Assembly: GCF_006742205.1 (NCBI RefSeq)
Contig: NZ_AP019721.1
Span: forward strand, 310,001-374,000
Reading direction: 5' to 3'
DNA length: 64,000 nt
Source: Staphylococcus epidermidis
GTDB lineage: Bacteria; Bacillota; Bacilli; Staphylococcales; Staphylococcaceae
A program made the translations under genes and the position numbers. Of this stretch, positions 7,190-16,154 are shown one piece after another (position 1 is the stretch's first letter; each line of letters starts with the position of its first letter). Under the pieces are notes generated by a model. The model saw only the letters and a program-made list of their open reading frames with translations. It searched no databases and was not told the DNA's origin.

Positions 7190-7640
7190 TTAATATTAAG
7201 CACCATTAATAAAAATTTTTTCCCTTTGACTTTATTTATAGATCGAGCTGACACTTGAGTGAAACCCAAAATAACCTTCATAAATCCCCAAATAGGTTCT
7301 ACAGCCAATTTTCTATGACTATAGTTTTTCATTTCTAGTTAAGAAAGGTTTTAATTAGTTTGAATTTTAAAGTATTTCTAATTATCATTTTTCATGATTT
7401 TCTTATTTATTATGAACACGGTTTTATGTATAGCCGTTTCAAAGAACATGCTGAACAATCATCACATTTATTTATATTAAAATCACATTTAAAGCCATTT
7501 CCACCATTTCGATATACATATGATTAAAATCTATTCTTTTACTATTAAGACATAGAGATTAGTTAAAATCACCATTGGGTTTCGTTCCAAAAATTTTATT
7601 AACATATCGCGATATATTTTTGAGCAGTTCTAACATAACT
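7190..7640 (-). pseudogene. Decayed IS1182-family transposase fragment
   Basis: Minus-strand pieces in different frames read KCDDCSACSLKRL (the cysteine cluster before the C-terminal catalytic part) and, further on, HRKLAVEPIWGFMKVILGFT then ARSINKVKGKKFLLMVL. This matches the C-terminal DDE region of IS1182-type transposases (family pattern: R-K-x-x-VEP-x-FG-x-x-K-x-x-L-GF). Several stops and frameshifts separate the pieces, and the N-terminal half is not recognisable. An inverted pair CAGAGA (7136-7141) / TCTCTG (7170-7175) near its end may be part of the old element end. It is non-functional. Confidence 0.65.
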
Positions 7641-7882
7641 TCCCATTGATAGCATAAGCTTTTAAGTTGAGGCTTGTTATAATTTTTATATGTAAGCCCT
7701 CTGTTAATTTAATTTGGTGGTGTTTATTAAAATATATGAAGGTGTCTTATTTTTTAAGGATTTATATCTTAAACTCTTTGTTATTGTTTAAAAAATTTTT
7801 TTAGTGAAAATATTTAGTAATATCAATGTTTTAAAAATATTGATATAATATAAAAAAACATTCCGCGACTTAATAAAAATAT

Positions 7883-7912
7883 TGTTTTTTTTCAAAAATA
7901 AGTTAGTATAAT
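7883..7912 (+). promoter_or_regulatory. Candidate promoter of the PGA hydrolase gene
   Basis: TTGTTT (7883-7888) and TATAAT (7907-7912), spacer 18 bp, 32 bp before the start codon. The sequence from 7640 to 7880 is very AT-rich and holds no other recognisable feature. Confidence 0.5.
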
Positions 7913-7944
7913 TTTTATATTAATAATTCATAAGGAGAATTGAT

Positions 7945-9282
7945 ATGAAAGTCAAAAGTATTTCACGGTTCTTTTCAATGAAGAAAGTGACGCTAAGTTT
8001 CGTTACTTTATTTATTGGAGTAGGGACAATAGGTTCATACAATCAGTTTGCTGATGCAAGTACGAAAACGCAACAAACACATGTAACTAAGACATCTCCA
8101 ACTCAAAAGACGACGTCCAATTTTAAACGTTCAGTTAAAGATACGTCTGTTAAATCTAGAGCTACATCAACAAAAAGAGCTACATCAACCAAACGAGCTA
8201 TATCACCCAAAACATCATCAACTAAAAAAACTACAATAGCAAAAAAATCTACCACAGTAAATAAAACGCGCACAACAACCAGGACTCAGCCTACCATTCG
8301 TAAGAGTTCAACAACTTCAACACGTTCAAAAACAATACCTACTTCTGTGAAACGCACAACTTCTCATAAAGCAACTACTGTGTCGCCAACTTCTAAAGCT
8401 AAAATATCAACAAAGACACAACAATCAACTAAAAGTCATACAACTTCAGTTAAGAAAAACACTACACAACTAAGTAAAACAAAATCTCCGTCAACGTCAA
8501 CAAAATCTAAAACAGTTCAATCCTCTACGACAAAGGCACAACCTACTTTATCGACTCAAGTTAGTACAACTACTAAAGCAAAGCAACTTTCAACGCCAAC
8601 TACTTCTAAAACTGATAGCAGTAAAGCTTTAGTAAGTTTAGCATCTACAGAACGTAAAATAGATAAATACCAATCGATGACTCAGTTAGAAAAAGAAACA
8701 ACTGAAGGTGTAGATTGGAGAAAAGATACAAAAAACACAGGGAATCAAGTACTCATTGTGGCTCCACATGGCGGAAGTATTGAACAAGGTACAACAGAAT
8801 TAACTAAAGCATTAGCAGATAAAGGTAATTATGATTATTATTCATTTGAAGGTATTCGACCTAAAAATAACTCTGAATTACATGTGACGTCTACACATTA
8901 TGATGATCCGACATTAAATCAAATGATTAAAAACCGTACTGCAACTATTTCGATTCATGGCGCATCAGGTACTGAGGAGATTATCTATCTTGGTGGGCCC
9001 CGTTCAGATTTAAGAAATGCTATAGAGAAGCAACTTGTAGGACGTGGATTTACAGTTAAAGTTCCACCAGAGTATCTAGGTGGTCAAAATAATAAAAACT
9101 TCATTAATAAAGAAGACAATAACACTGGCGTTCAGTTAGAATTAACGACTGCTTTAAGAAAAGCATTCTTTAAAAATGGAGATACTAGTACAAAAAATCG
9201 TACCAATAAAGAAAATTGGACACCAACAATGGAAGCATTTATTAATGCATTATATGAAGGTATCAATCAAACGTATTCATAA
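7945..9282 (+). CDS. Secreted poly-gamma-glutamate hydrolase-like protein with Ser/Thr/Lys-rich stalk
   Basis: 445 aa. Residues 1-40 are a signal peptide (basic start, hydrophobic core, cleavage near FADAS). Residues 41-230 are a low-complexity stretch of Ser, Thr and Lys with short imperfect repeats such as RATSTK. The globular part, about 250-445, fits the Gamma_PGA_hydro (DUF867) fold: VLIVAPHGGSIEQGT, SISIHG-like ATISIHGASG, IYLGGPRSDLR and NTGVQLELTTALR, with the His of APHGG, the His of SIHG and a late Glu as expected zinc ligands. Relatives cleave gamma-linked polyglutamate. No LPXTG or lipobox is present; the basic stalk could hold the protein to wall polymers. The ribosome site AAGGAG is well placed. 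A CapA-like lipoprotein lies 6 kb away, which may be coincidence. Confidence 0.8.
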   Translation: MKVKSISRFFSMKKVTLSFVTLFIGVGTIGSYNQFADASTKTQQTHVTKTSPTQKTTSNFKRSVKDTSVKSRATSTKRATSTKRAISPKTSSTKKTTIAKKSTTVNKTRTTTRTQPTIRKSSTTSTRSKTIPTSVKRTTSHKATTVSPTSKAKISTKTQQSTKSHTTSVKKNTTQLSKTKSPSTSTKSKTVQSSTTKAQPTLSTQVSTTTKAKQLSTPTTSKTDSSKALVSLASTERKIDKYQSMTQLEKETTEGVDWRKDTKNTGNQVLIVAPHGGSIEQGTTELTKALADKGNYDYYSFEGIRPKNNSELHVTSTHYDDPTLNQMIKNRTATISIHGASGTEEIIYLGGPRSDLRNAIEKQLVGRGFTVKVPPEYLGGQNNKNFINKEDNNTGVQLELTTALRKAFFKNGDTSTKNRTNKENWTPTMEAFINALYEGINQTYS

Positions 9283-9672
9283 AAAATTTTTAATAAATGA
9301 TGAACAACAATATCTTACTTAAAAAATCTTGATAAGGACGAGATGTTTTAAGATTATGTTATATTTTATAGTTCTTAATTTATGGTGAAAGTAACAATTT
9401 GACTTAAAATAGTGTTTCTATGTTGACTACATTTAAGTGATTATGCGGTATGAATTTACGATATATATATAATTTGTAGTGAAATAGTATAAGAATAAAT
9501 CGTAATTTAAGTTGTAAAATAAATCTATGTAGTTTCAAAATTAATAATGAATTTTAGAAAATAAGGAAAAAATTACGATAATTTGAAATTCAAGTTTTTA
9601 AAAACAACTATAAAACGTGTATAATAGTAACTAACTATTGAACATTTTGTTTGTTCAAGAACCGCATCTTTG
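9283..9672. other. Intergenic region without recognised gene
   Basis: AT-rich spacer of about 390 bp. Only a likely -10 box TATAAT (9620-9625) for the following small gene was seen. Confidence 0.5.
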
Positions 9673-9689
9673 AAAGGAGTGTTATTAAG

Positions 9690-9791
9690 ATGAAAAAATT
9701 AGCAGTTATTTTAGCATTAGCTGGTGCAGCGTTCTATGGTTTCAAAAAATACCAAAATCATGTAAACCAAGCTCCAAACATTGAATATTAA
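9690..9791 (+). CDS. Conserved-looking 33-residue membrane peptide
   Basis: [20 protein letters not shown] followed by [14 protein letters not shown] single hydrophobic helix (residues 4-18) is followed by a short polar tail. AAAGGAG lies 10 bases before the ATG, and a strong terminator follows the stop after about 25 bases, so this is a complete monocistronic unit. It resembles small unnamed staphylococcal peptides I have seen ending in APNIEY, but no function is known to me. It lacks the basic tail of Fst toxins and no antisense RNA is apparent. Confidence 0.75.
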   Translation: MKKLAVILALAGAAFYGFKKYQNHVNQAPNIEY

Positions 9792-9815
9792 GATTCACTA
9801 ATGATAATTATATGA

Positions 9816-9856
9816 AGACACGACTAGGTCGATTGCGACCATGTCGTGTCTTTTTT
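9816..9856 (+). terminator. Rho-independent terminator
   Basis: AGACACGAC (9816-9824) pairs with GTCGTGTCT (9843-9851), with an inner GGTCG/CGACC stem, then a T6 run. Confidence 0.88.
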
Positions 9857-9987
9857 ATTTTTAAAATTCAAAATTATTTTAATTATATACAAGTAGATAA
9901 AATTCCAAATATTAAGTATAATATCTTTCGCGAGTTCTACATATTAAAGATGAAATAATTTAATGTATTTGGGAAGTGAGATATTAA

Positions 9988-12321
9988 ATGAAGATTAACA
10001 TATTTGGATATAATATCTTCGCCAAGGGCGGAACATCAAGAAGTAATATTAACTTAGTGAAAAGCTTATTAGAAATTGGACATGAGGTACACTACTTTAA
10101 TTATCAGGACTATAATAAAAGTGATATCACAAAACTAATTATTTACGAAGGTTTGAGCACAAAGCATCTTCATATTCATCAATTTAATAGTGGAAAAGAA
10201 CTTGCTCATGGAGACCTACTTATAATTACTAGAGAAACCTTTTTTAATCATGCATATCTAGTTAAAAAATTAAATAGCAAGATTAAGATTGTTGGTGAAA
10301 TACATGGTCCATTGGAATATATTAATGAGAATATAGATTTAGCATTAGACTGTATTGATTGTGTTCGAGTGAGTACAGCTAGAATTAAAAATGAATTTAT
10401 AGCTAAATATGACTATCATCGGGTTTTTAATCAATACGTAAATGCACAACATATCGATTTAAAATCAGAGCCGATAAATACTAAACGAAATTTTTTAATT
10501 AAAGCACGTTTTGAGGATGAAGTTAAAGATATTTCATATATTATTAAATTGTTTAATTACATCATTAAAAACCAAATTGTTGATGATGCTCAACTTTATT
10601 TAATAGGATATGGTCCTTCAGAAATGCTTTACAAAAATTTGATAAATTACTATCATCTTAATGATTATATTCATATTAATGAAAAAGAACCACAGAGTTA
10701 TATTTATGTATCTAGTTCGCCATATGAAACGCTCGGCTATTCTATATTAGAAACGATTGCACAGGGTAATAAAGCTCTAGTTTACTATGGTGATGATAAC
10801 GTGTTAAAGGATATCTATGCACCATATGAAGCGATACGTTTTTTAACCAAAGATATGATTAAAGATAGTAAAATAATTAAAGACTTTCTAAACTATAAAT
10901 ATAGTCACTGTGATCGACAAAAAGATTATCGACAGTTGAAAAGTACGTTTAAATGCATTAATTATGGACAGGAATTTTTAAATAATGTTGAAACTTTCTC
11001 TTCATCTCAACATGTAAAAGTGAAGAAAATTCATCGACATCTCGGTAGTGAAAAACAAATAGATATAGCAAGTCGTTTAAAAGAGAGTCGTTGGATGAAT
11101 TTAATTAGAAAAAATAAATATTTATTTAATAAATGTAAAACGTACTATGAAAAAAGAACGCATATGAGCTATATCAAAAATTTAAATCAAATACCTGTAG
11201 ACGACGATTCAATATTTATAGAGTCTTTCCATGGCAAGAATTTTAGTGGAGATCCTAAATATATTGCTCTTGCTATTAAGAGACAGTATGATCATAAAAA
11301 AATATATGTGAGTTCAACCAATTCACTTGTTGATATGGAAATCAAACGTTACGGTTTTACACCTGTTCGATTTGGAAGCGAGAAATATATTAAAACGTTT
11401 AGAAAGTGTAAGTATGTTTTTATCAATGGTAACTCGTGGGATAAAGTGTACAAGTCTTCAGATCAGATATTTATTCAAACATGGCACGGTTTTCCATTAA
11501 AGAAAATGGTTAATGATTTAAATGAACAACATGAAAGACAACAACAACTAGAGGCATTCATACCACGCATGAAAAAATGGGATTACATTTTGACATCATC
11601 AGATATTAATACGACGTTGTTGGAATCTGCTTTTATGCTAAATAAAAATCCAAATCTTAAAGTTCTAGAATACGGCGCACCTAAGAATGAATATTTAATA
11701 AATAATAATAATTTACAAGAGCGCCAGCAGTTACAGCTTAAATATATGTATAAGATAGATGATGATAAAAAATATATATTATATTGTCCCACTTGGAGGG
11801 AAAATCAAAGAAAAGAAGTCACTCAGATTAATTTAAAAGATTTACTTAAATATTTACCAGAGAATTATGAGATTATTGTGAAACTTCATCCTAATGAAAG
11901 TCATTTAAGAACCAGATATAATCAAATAGATAATCGAATTCACTGTTATTTCAATGAACTTGTTGATATTCAAGAACTGTATATTCTGAGTGAATGTATG
12001 ATTACAGATTACTCGTCGACCATTTTTGACTATATACATTTAAACAAGCCAGTCTTTATTCTTCAAGAAGACGAGCAACAATATAAACAAAGTGTTGGTT
12101 TTTATTTTGATTTGTTTGAAGTGGGTGATTTTCTTAAAGCCTCTTTAAATGAACGCATGTTAGCTAAACAAATTTGTAGCACTGATTATATAAATTATTC
12201 AAAAGTGGTTCATCGTTTGATGAAACAAGATAGTTCGAAAAGCAGTGAAAAGTTAATGGCCGAAATTCTTGGGGAACCAGAATATCCAAGTTCATCAAAC
12301 TGCAAACAACAGATTTCTTAA
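9988..12321 (+). CDS. Glycosyltransferase / CDP-glycerol glycerophosphotransferase fusion
   Basis: 777 aa, two enzymes in one chain. Residues 1-340 resemble a GT-B glycosyltransferase of the GT4 type: the GGTSRSN loop near residue 15 and a C-terminal nucleotide-sugar region with SSSPYETLGYSILE. Residues about 390-770 are a Glyphos_transf (TagF/TarF-like) domain: FESFHGKNFSGDPKYIA-like IESFHGKNFSGDP, IQTWHGFPLKKM, YCPTWRE, KLHPNE and ITDYSSTIFDY, the motifs that bind CDP-glycerol. The reaction expected is transfer of glycerol phosphate onto a sugar or polyol acceptor, with the first domain adding a sugar, for a teichoic-acid-like wall polymer. It has no membrane helix and likely acts at the inner face of the membrane. 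The partner genes of a polymer operon are not next to it. Confidence 0.8.
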   Translation: MKINIFGYNIFAKGGTSRSNINLVKSLLEIGHEVHYFNYQDYNKSDITKLIIYEGLSTKHLHIHQFNSGKELAHGDLLIITRETFFNHAYLVKKLNSKIKIVGEIHGPLEYINENIDLALDCIDCVRVSTARIKNEFIAKYDYHRVFNQYVNAQHIDLKSEPINTKRNFLIKARFEDEVKDISYIIKLFNYIIKNQIVDDAQLYLIGYGPSEMLYKNLINYYHLNDYIHINEKEPQSYIYVSSSPYETLGYSILETIAQGNKALVYYGDDNVLKDIYAPYEAIRFLTKDMIKDSKIIKDFLNYKYSHCDRQKDYRQLKSTFKCINYGQEFLNNVETFSSSQHVKVKKIHRHLGSEKQIDIASRLKESRWMNLIRKNKYLFNKCKTYYEKRTHMSYIKNLNQIPVDDDSIFIESFHGKNFSGDPKYIALAIKRQYDHKKIYVSSTNSLVDMEIKRYGFTPVRFGSEKYIKTFRKCKYVFINGNSWDKVYKSSDQIFIQTWHGFPLKKMVNDLNEQHERQQQLEAFIPRMKKWDYILTSSDINTTLLESAFMLNKNPNLKVLEYGAPKNEYLINNNNLQERQQLQLKYMYKIDDDKKYILYCPTWRENQRKEVTQINLKDLLKYLPENYEIIVKLHPNESHLRTRYNQIDNRIHCYFNELVDIQELYILSECMITDYSSTIFDYIHLNKPVFILQEDEQQYKQSVGFYFDLFEVGDFLKASLNERMLAKQICSTDYINYSKVVHRLMKQDSSKSSEKLMAEILGEPEYPSSSNCKQQIS

Positions 12322-12366
12322 AGAAAGTTGTTATTTACCGGGAAATAATATAATTATGGGTACTTT

Positions 12367-12394
12367 GAGACAAGAATCATGTGACTCTTGTCTC
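12367..12394 (+). terminator. Terminator-like hairpin
   Basis: GAGACAAGA (12367-12375) and TCTTGTCTC (12386-12394) form a perfect 9-bp stem, followed by a moderately T-rich stretch. Confidence 0.7.
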
Positions 12395-12511
12395 AGTTTC
12401 ATATTTTTGGGTAAACATTTAACATATAGCAATGATAACCAATACAAATTTAATAAGTATACAATCTAACTATTTTTATAGAACATTAAAACACATTCTA
12501 GGGGGGAGTGC

Positions 12512-14056
12512 ATGTCTAAAATTTTACTAACTGGTGCATCAGGTTATATTGGTAGCCATCTCAAGAATAAATTAAAAAAAGATCATGAAGTGATAGCTAT
12601 ATCCAGAAATACTCATAATAAAACGGATGAAGAAAATGTCACGTGGAAGTCAGCAGACTTATTTGATTTGGACGAAATTACAAAAGTAATGAAAGATGTA
12701 GATACAGCGATATATTTAGTACACTCTATGATGCCATCAGCAAAATTAACGCAGGCTAGCTTTGAAGATATGGATGCATTGTTAGCAGATAATTTTGCGC
12801 GTGCGGCGCAAAAGCAGGGTGTTAAGCATATTGTCTACATGAGTGGTTTAATACCAGAAAATGATGAGCTATCTGCACATTTAAGAAGTCGACTTGAATG
12901 TGAAAAAATTCTTGGTGATTACGGTATACCAGTTAGCACATTACGTGCAGGTTTAATTATTGGTGCAAAAGGAAGTTCTTATCCAATTCTTAAACGACTA
13001 GTTAAGAGATTGCCAGCAATGGTTTTGCCTAGTTGGGCTTACAATAAAATTGCACCTGTTGCCATTGACGATGTGATAGATGGTTTAGCAGCATTGGTGA
13101 ATCGAACACCCAAAGATAACGAAGCAATTGATATCACAGGTCCTGAAGTGATGAATTATAAAACGCTGATACAGCGCACAGCTAACGTACTTGATAAGCG
13201 ACTGCCTATGCTTGATTTACCTATTATACCCATTATCGTAAGTCGGTATTGGGTACAACTGATTTCAAATGTACCGAAAGAAATGGTATATCCATTAATG
13301 AATAGTTTAACTCACGATATGGTACCACATCGAAAACGCGTTGTGTCTAACTTGTCCGTAGGAAATATCACCTTTGAAGATAGTGTGAAAAGAGCACTAA
13401 GAGAAGAACAAAAGACTTCTAAGAAAAAGTCGGATTCGAAAAATTCTCAATCATTTGGGCGTATGCATCAAGAAATTAAAGATGTACGAGCCATTACACG
13501 GTTTAAAATTCCGGAAGGTTATTCGATTAAAGATGTGACTAAAGAATATGCAAAATTCATCAATAATATCACACTACATCTCGTTAAAGGTACGATAAAT
13601 GAACGAGAATTTAATATGAATTTGCCCTTCATTAATAAATTTATTTTAAAAATGGAACGTGATGAAGCTGACTCTACAGAAGATATGGTGGTATATAATA
13701 TTGTGGGTGGCGATTTAGCACATTCAAATGATGGTGGAAATGCACGCTTTGAATTCCGAAGAATAAGAAACACCAATGAGGGTATTATTGCTTTACAAGA
13801 ATATGAACCTACATTACCTTGGGTAGTATATAAACTAACTCAAGCTAAAGCACACAAGACTGTTATGAATATTTTTAAAAATAAAATGGCACGTTTATCG
13901 CAACAAAAAAATGTGAAAGATGAAACATATATGTCTAATCGTGTAACTATTGGAGTAACAGTAGCATCAGCGTTCGTTATTGGAAGCGCAGTAGGGTTCC
14001 AACTTTTTAAAAAGCATCAAATCAAAAAGAACACAATGTCGAATGCAGAATTATAA
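12512..14056 (+). CDS. NAD(P)-binding SDR protein with membrane tail
   Basis: 514 aa. The N-terminal Rossmann domain has TGASGYIGSHLKNKL (residues 6-20), DVDTAIYLVHSMM and VKHIVYMSGL, as in the atypical SDR group related to YbjT/NmrA and mitochondrial complex I subunits. It is about 290 residues long and covers THLRAGLIIG-like VSTLRAGLIIG. A second domain (residues 320-470) is often found with this group (DUF2867-like). Near the C-terminus, residues 480-500 form a hydrophobic helix (VTVASAFVIGSAVGF) followed by a basic end, so the protein is probably tail-anchored with the enzyme in the cytosol. The ribosome site is a strong GGGGGGAG. The substrate is unknown. It stands alone between terminators. 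Confidence 0.7.
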   Translation: MSKILLTGASGYIGSHLKNKLKKDHEVIAISRNTHNKTDEENVTWKSADLFDLDEITKVMKDVDTAIYLVHSMMPSAKLTQASFEDMDALLADNFARAAQKQGVKHIVYMSGLIPENDELSAHLRSRLECEKILGDYGIPVSTLRAGLIIGAKGSSYPILKRLVKRLPAMVLPSWAYNKIAPVAIDDVIDGLAALVNRTPKDNEAIDITGPEVMNYKTLIQRTANVLDKRLPMLDLPIIPIIVSRYWVQLISNVPKEMVYPLMNSLTHDMVPHRKRVVSNLSVGNITFEDSVKRALREEQKTSKKKSDSKNSQSFGRMHQEIKDVRAITRFKIPEGYSIKDVTKEYAKFINNITLHLVKGTINEREFNMNLPFINKFILKMERDEADSTEDMVVYNIVGGDLAHSNDGGNARFEFRRIRNTNEGIIALQEYEPTLPWVVYKLTQAKAHKTVMNIFKNKMARLSQQKNVKDETYMSNRVTIGVTVASAFVIGSAVGFQLFKKHQIKKNTMSNAEL

Positions 14057-14115
14057 GCATTTTATATTTAATTGTTATTACATCTTATGTGTATAAAATA
14101 TATCATTTACATGAT

Positions 14116-14150
14116 AAAGGGACAGTGGTCATGACGACGACTGTCCCTTT
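14116..14150. terminator. Bidirectional terminator between convergent genes
   Basis: AAAGGGACAG (14116-14125) and CTGTCCCTTT (14141-14150), a 10-bp stem with A and T on both sides. It serves the SDR gene (plus) and the alkaline phosphatase gene (minus). Confidence 0.85.
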
Positions 14151-14178
14151 CTTATTATATTAAATTTAAACTTTATAA

Positions 14179-15648
14179 TTAATTTTGATTTGATGTTACA
14201 TTGTTTCCGAAAAAGTCAAATAAGTTTTTAGCGCTTTGGGTATTTTCCATATTCCCTTTGAATTTGTTAGAACCTGGCCCATATGCATATGTGTTAACAT
14301 CTACACCTGTATGGCCATTGGTTGTCCAACCTGTGTGTGAAGCATCGTTAATTGGTTTTTGAATTGCATTTTGTAATTTTGTTGTTTGTTCTACAACTTT
14401 TTCGTCTTTGTCATCTTTACCTTCTTTTTGTAATTTGTGAAGCTCGTCTGCTGCTTTTTTGACTTTATCGAGTTGTTTATTTGGGAAATCAATACCGTAT
14501 CCATCTTTAATTACTTTTTCAGGATCTTTTCCATCAGCGATTTGTTTTGTCATATACATTCCAGAATGTTTCATCTTGTGAATAGCCTCTGGATTCCATT
14601 TATAATCTTTACCTTTTGCGGTTGATAGACCGCCAGTTGAGTGGTCTGCAGTTGCTACAACAAGTGTATCTTTATGTGTCTTTGCATAATTAATAGCATT
14701 ATCAAAAGCAGTTTCGAAACCAGACATTTCAGACATCACACCAGTGATATCATTAGGGTGGGCAGCTTTATCAATTGAAGCACCCTCAACCATTAAAAAG
14801 AATCCTTTATTATTTTTACTTAATTTATTTAGTGCACTGTTTTGCATGTCTACTAGCAACGGATTAGATTGAGGTGCATCTATTTGTAATGGCATATCTT
14901 TTTCTGAGAAAGTACCTAAAACTTGCTTGCTTTGTGATTGATTTAATTCATCTTTATTAGAAACGATATCATAACCATCTTTTTTGAATTTTTTCGCTAA
15001 ATTTTTATTTTCTTTACCGAAGTATTTTGCACCGCCACCTAACATCACATCGACTTTATGTTTACCATTTATTTTATCATTATAAAATTGCTGTGCAATT
15101 TCATCTTTTTTGTCGCGTGAATCTACATGAGCAGCATATACAGCAGGTGTTGCATCAGTAAGTTCAGCAGTAGTTACTAAACCAGTTGATTTTCCTTGTT
15201 CTTTAGCTTGTTCTAGCACAGATTTAATTGGTTTTTTATTTGTATCAACACTAATCGCACCGTTATATGTTTTGTGACCGGTACTAAAAGCTGTTCCTCC
15301 AGCAGCAGAGTCTGTAACATTTTCTTTAGGATCATTAGAATAAGTACGATTTGTTCCTTTTAGATATTTATCGAATGCAGTTGGAGTCATTTTCTTAGCA
15401 CCAGGCTTATTTTTATAATAACGATATGCAGTGTTAAAAGAAGGTCCCATACCATCGCCAACCATGAAGATGACATTTTTTGGATTTTTTGTGTTGCCGA
15501 AAGCAATGGCATCGTTTTGTGTTTGCTTAGTTTGAGCACTTTGTTCTGAGCTACCTGAAGCATATGATACGTTTACCGTACTTAAAACGGATGCTGCTAC
15601 GATTGATGAAGCAAGCGTCGTCTTACCCATTTTGTTCATAAATTTCAT
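14179..15648 (-). CDS. phoB: Alkaline phosphatase, exported
   Basis: 489 aa from ATG 15648, chosen because GGGAGG lies just upstream and a good signal peptide begins here (MKFMNKMGKTTLASSIVAAS, cleavage after SYA). It shows the full alkaline phosphatase set: metal site IFMVGDGMG, nucleophile serine in VTDSAAGGTAFSTG, AHVDSRD, VEGASIDKAAHPND for zinc and magnesium, TADHSTGGL, and GHTGVDVNTYAYGPG near the end. It removes phosphate from organic esters outside the membrane when phosphate is scarce. Length and motifs are normal and no defect is seen. PhoP boxes were not clearly recognisable upstream. It converges on the SDR gene. Confidence 0.93.
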   Translation of the reverse strand: MKFMNKMGKTTLASSIVAASVLSTVNVSYASGSSEQSAQTKQTQNDAIAFGNTKNPKNVIFMVGDGMGPSFNTAYRYYKNKPGAKKMTPTAFDKYLKGTNRTYSNDPKENVTDSAAGGTAFSTGHKTYNGAISVDTNKKPIKSVLEQAKEQGKSTGLVTTAELTDATPAVYAAHVDSRDKKDEIAQQFYNDKINGKHKVDVMLGGGAKYFGKENKNLAKKFKKDGYDIVSNKDELNQSQSKQVLGTFSEKDMPLQIDAPQSNPLLVDMQNSALNKLSKNNKGFFLMVEGASIDKAAHPNDITGVMSEMSGFETAFDNAINYAKTHKDTLVVATADHSTGGLSTAKGKDYKWNPEAIHKMKHSGMYMTKQIADGKDPEKVIKDGYGIDFPNKQLDKVKKAADELHKLQKEGKDDKDEKVVEQTTKLQNAIQKPINDASHTGWTTNGHTGVDVNTYAYGPGSNKFKGNMENTQSAKNLFDFFGNNVTSNQN

Positions 15649-15944
15649 AAATAAATTGCCTCCCAATATGTATGATAATTTAAGTATAGAAGACAAACTT
15701 TGACTGAGAGTTAGTTTTTAGTAAATATAATGTAAAGTAATATTATTTTTACATATTATAAAATTTTATCACTTAAATAAAATGTATGACTCTATATTCG
15801 ATGTTCGTTTATATCTCTCAAAGTTATAATATTGTTAAAATAATAGCATCATGACAATGTATTTCCTATTAATAAACATGTAAAATAATCTATAATAGGT
15901 ATCATAATTATTGGGAGCTAGAGACCCTAAGAGAAGGTGAGACA

Positions 15945-16124
15945 ATGATATTTGTAATGTTATCTCCAATATTAATTATTTTGTTTATTGTACTAAGCGT
16001 ATTAGAAGAAAAACGTAGAAAGAAAAATTCAAAAGAACAAAATTCGAATCATGTAGATCAGCAACAACATGATTATATCGACAAAGAACAACAACAAAAT
16101 AAAAATTCAAATGATGATAAATAA
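15945..16124 (+). CDS. Small membrane protein upstream of braRS
   Basis: 59 aa: MIFVMLSPILIILFIVLSVL, then EEKRRKKNSKE and a long Gln/Asn/Asp-rich tail. One N-terminal helix is followed by a positively charged and then polar cytosolic tail. The ribosome site AGAAGGTGAG lies 6 bases before the ATG. Only 30 bp separate it from the response regulator gene, so the two may be co-transcribed and it may be an accessory of the Bra system. That is inference from position; I do not recognise the family. TATAAT at 15891-15896 could be its -10 box. Confidence 0.7.
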   Translation: MIFVMLSPILIILFIVLSVLEEKRRKKNSKEQNSNHVDQQQHDYIDKEQQQNKNSNDDK

Positions 16125-16154
16125 GAGTGAAAAGATAGTGAAAGGTGAACATAT

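Noticed and set aside
7945..8640. CRISPR-like or tandem DNA repeats in the stalk of the PGA hydrolase gene
   Set aside because: Repeats are irregular at DNA level and reflect a low-complexity Ser/Thr/Lys coding region.
12269..12469. Open frame of 66 codons after the glycosyltransferase fusion
   Set aside because: Overlaps the end of the real gene and runs through a terminator hairpin; no domain or ribosome site.
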